From Calditrichota bacterium (GTDB taxonomy: Bacteria > Calditrichota > Calditrichia > Calditrichales > Calditrichaceae), in assembly GCA_003854985.1 (NCBI GenBank), contig RQOG01000046.1, positions 62,001-126,000 of the forward strand: 64,000 nt of DNA, read 5' to 3'. Position 1 is the stretch's first letter, and every line of letters starts with the position of its first letter. A model generated the notes under the pieces. It did no database searches. It worked only from the letters and a program-made list of their open reading frames with translations, and was not told the DNA's origin. Shown in pieces: positions 62,560-64,000 of the stretch. Made by a program: the position numbers and the translations under genes.

Positions 62560-63864
62560 TTAACTAACCTTCACCCGGATTTCACCGGTAAGCAGTTTTT
62601 GCATCAGGCCTTTCTTTTGTTTCTGAATTAACTCTAATTTTAACTCATGCATTTCTATTTCTCTCTCTGATTTGTCTAATAATGATGATATGACTTTCTG
62701 TTCTGTAATTTTAGGCAATGGGACTCTAATCCTTCTGAAATCCTTCCACCTTAAACTACCTCTACGATCTACTGATGCGCTTGTATTTACTCTAAATATA
62801 TGTTTAAATATATTAGTCTTTAATAATGAATAGAGAAATGGTGGATATACTTTGCCCGGTTCGGTTTGAAATATAATATAGATAGGGCTTACAATTCCTT
62901 GCTCGAGATGATCTAAAAGCCCAATTGATCCCTCTTCAACATGATTTGCAGGGAATCCAAATTGCCATCTCTTGATGATTTTGTAGCTTGAAGTATCGTC
63001 GCTATATATTTTTTTGCCAAAATATTCAAGAGAACTAACAAAGCCTTCATATTTTGAGCAAGAAAGTACTGTAACTTCCTTATTATATATATTACGGTCA
63101 ATTACTTCGTTTGCAATTTCTCCAATCCTTGGATGTGTCCAATCTTTTGGATATTCATAAAAAGGAGTTGATTGGATTCCTTCTGAATTTTGGAATTCAT
63201 TAAATCGTATTCTTCCGAATAGTAATTGCTGCATCAGGCCTTTCTTCAGGCGCTTTTTGGCTTCGATTAGCTTGCGGGTTTGTTCAATAGCCCGGTCCCA
63301 GGCGGACAGGATTTGGGCGATCTTCTTCTGTTCGGCCAGCGGGGGGATGGGGATGGGTAACTTTGAAATCTCAGATTGTCCAATAGTAGTCATTGTTGTC
63401 TGTTTAGCATTTTGCATAAAATATCTTCGGGCTCTATTAGTTAAGCAATAAAGTCTGAGATATAAAGGATCGACTAACTTCTTGTTTGGTGATATTTTCA
63501 TTACATGTCCATCAAAAGTAACATTATTATAATTACTTAGATTGATATTGCAATGAGCTATACCCTCTAACTTAAGAGAAGATCTAGTGAAAAATATGTC
63601 ACCCTGCAAAACTTGGTTTCTTTTAAATTCATTTTCATGAATGTCTAGGAGCTTACAACTATCTATGTCAATATAAGGCTCACTATATAAGTCTATCACG
63701 TTAATTAACTTATAACCAGCTCCCACCTTTTTTGGATCGTTAAATACTCCATTTGATATCCCATTTACTATGACGTCCTTTAATTCAGTTGAACTCCAGG
63801 TCTCAGGTATCCATCCAACTTTCGTTTTCTTATATTCCTGCCGGTTTTCATTACGTTTGGTCAT
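62560..63864 (-). CDS. hsdS: type I restriction enzyme, specificity subunit
   Basis: HsdS of 434 residues with two target-recognition domains (about 15-165 and 230-375), each followed by a conserved helix (PLAEQKKIAQILSAWDRA... and KITEQKVISSLLDKSE...) ending in KGLMQQLL and KGLMQKLL. It sets the bipartite DNA target. It is 12 bases upstream of hsdR. The TRDs are AT-rich compared with the helices, normal for exchanged domains. Confidence 0.95.
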   Translation of the reverse strand: MTKRNENRQEYKKTKVGWIPETWSSTELKDVIVNGISNGVFNDPKKVGAGYKLINVIDLYSEPYIDIDSCKLLDIHENEFKRNQVLQGDIFFTRSSLKLEGIAHCNINLSNYNNVTFDGHVMKISPNKKLVDPLYLRLYCLTNRARRYFMQNAKQTTMTTIGQSEISKLPIPIPPLAEQKKIAQILSAWDRAIEQTRKLIEAKKRLKKGLMQQLLFGRIRFNEFQNSEGIQSTPFYEYPKDWTHPRIGEIANEVIDRNIYNKEVTVLSCSKYEGFVSSLEYFGKKIYSDDTSSYKIIKRWQFGFPANHVEEGSIGLLDHLEQGIVSPIYIIFQTEPGKVYPPFLYSLLKTNIFKHIFRVNTSASVDRRGSLRWKDFRRIRVPLPKITEQKVISSLLDKSEREIEMHELKLELIQKQKKGLMQKLLTGEIRVKVS

Positions 63865-63873
63865 ATTAGTTTC

Positions 63874-64000
63874 CTACTGTATATCTTTCCAAAGTTCGGA
63901 TTCCAGCCAATTATCAGGAAATCCCATTGAGCGCTTCGGTATGTCATTATATTTTACCAGCAACTCTTTTAAATTTTGAGACCAGTTGTTTCTTGGATCG
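63874..64000 (-). CDS. C-terminal end of an Abi_2-like abortive-infection protein (partial)
   Basis: A minus-strand reading frame enters from the right edge and stops at 63874-63876, giving 41 residues: NNWSQNLKELLVKY, then RSMGFPDNW and LESELWKDIQ. The M-G-F-P-x-x-W ending is characteristic of the Abi_2 (AbiD/AbiF-like) family C-terminus. It is 9 bases upstream of hsdS and in the same direction, so it shares the restriction operon. Most of the gene lies outside the window. Confidence 0.55.
   Translation of the reverse strand, partial: DPRNNWSQNLKELLVKYNDIPKRSMGFPDNWLESELWKDIQ

Noticed and set aside
1-64000. tRNA, rRNA, CRISPR array, insertion sequence
   Set aside because: Spacers were read on both strands; no cloverleaf with CCA-like end, no regularly spaced direct repeats, no transposase motif was recognised.

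Overview
The window reads as a chromosomal segment of an AT-rich, Gram-negative, diderm bacterium. The FCB superphylum is the best guess, with a Calditrichota-like lineage as the leading candidate. This is inferred from gene content and not from any marker search. Supporting points are a long SecA with an extra insertion and a C-terminal zinc-binding tail, outer-membrane beta-barrel and lipoprotein genes, many TPR proteins, an ExbB/ExbD/ExbD/AgmX-type envelope motor and pyruvate phosphate dikinase. No rRNA, tRNA, CRISPR array, prophage or IS element was recognised.

Layout. (1) 0-8.2 kb: an operon for a proton-driven trans-envelope machine, with a 1.6-kaa exported TPR protein, a small exported protein, ExbB/TolQ, two ExbD/TolR proteins (the first has Asn at the position of the usual proton-carrying Asp) and a TonB/AgmX-like protein, closed by a terminator. 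(2) 8.2-16.9 kb: housekeeping genes aspS, a lipoprotein/LysM pair, phoH, nusB, a phosphoesterase and secA. A structured non-coding element lies before phoH. (3) 17-23.3 kb: an exported GH3 glycosidase, then lipocalin, glycerophosphodiesterase, serine hydrolase and GlpD, which together suggest salvage of lysophospholipids and glycerophosphodiesters. (4) 23.3-27.4 kb, minus strand: cupin, phosphopantetheinyl transferase and the ferrous iron locus feoA-feoB plus a 54-codon FeoB-associated Cys protein. (5) 27.7-36 kb: inositol-phosphatase family enzyme, phosphoesterase, ppdK, asparaginase, HDAC-like deacetylase, an unknown gene and efp. (6) 36.2-46.3 kb: two-component pair, TPR protein, rpsU, yqeY, cvpA, mutS2 and polA.

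(7) 46.3-52 kb: a minus-strand response regulator/metallo-beta-lactamase-fold pair diverges from a three-gene plus-strand operon for envelope proteins: a beta-helix/Omp85-like barrel fusion, a secreted protein with repeated ~110-residue modules and a DUF4097-like protein. A perfect CRP-type half-site pair lies in the divergent spacer. (8) 52-58.5 kb: an ornithine aminotransferase gene with both a frameshift and loss of the PLP lysine, a Na+/dicarboxylate-type symporter, a PilZ protein, an endonuclease/exonuclease/phosphatase-fold protein, a DUF2235 hydrolase and a YihY/BrkB protein. (9) 58.6 kb to the end, minus strand: a defence locus with the 3' end of an Abi_2-like gene, hsdS, hsdR and a YgjP-like metallopeptidase. 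The methylase must lie beyond the window, or be missing.

The strongest leads are the envelope motor with its unequal ExbD pair, the secreted repeat-protein operon with its CRP-like site, the doubly damaged aminotransferase gene and the Abi-like gene inside the type I restriction locus. All functional calls are by reading motifs; no alignment, structure prediction or database search was run.
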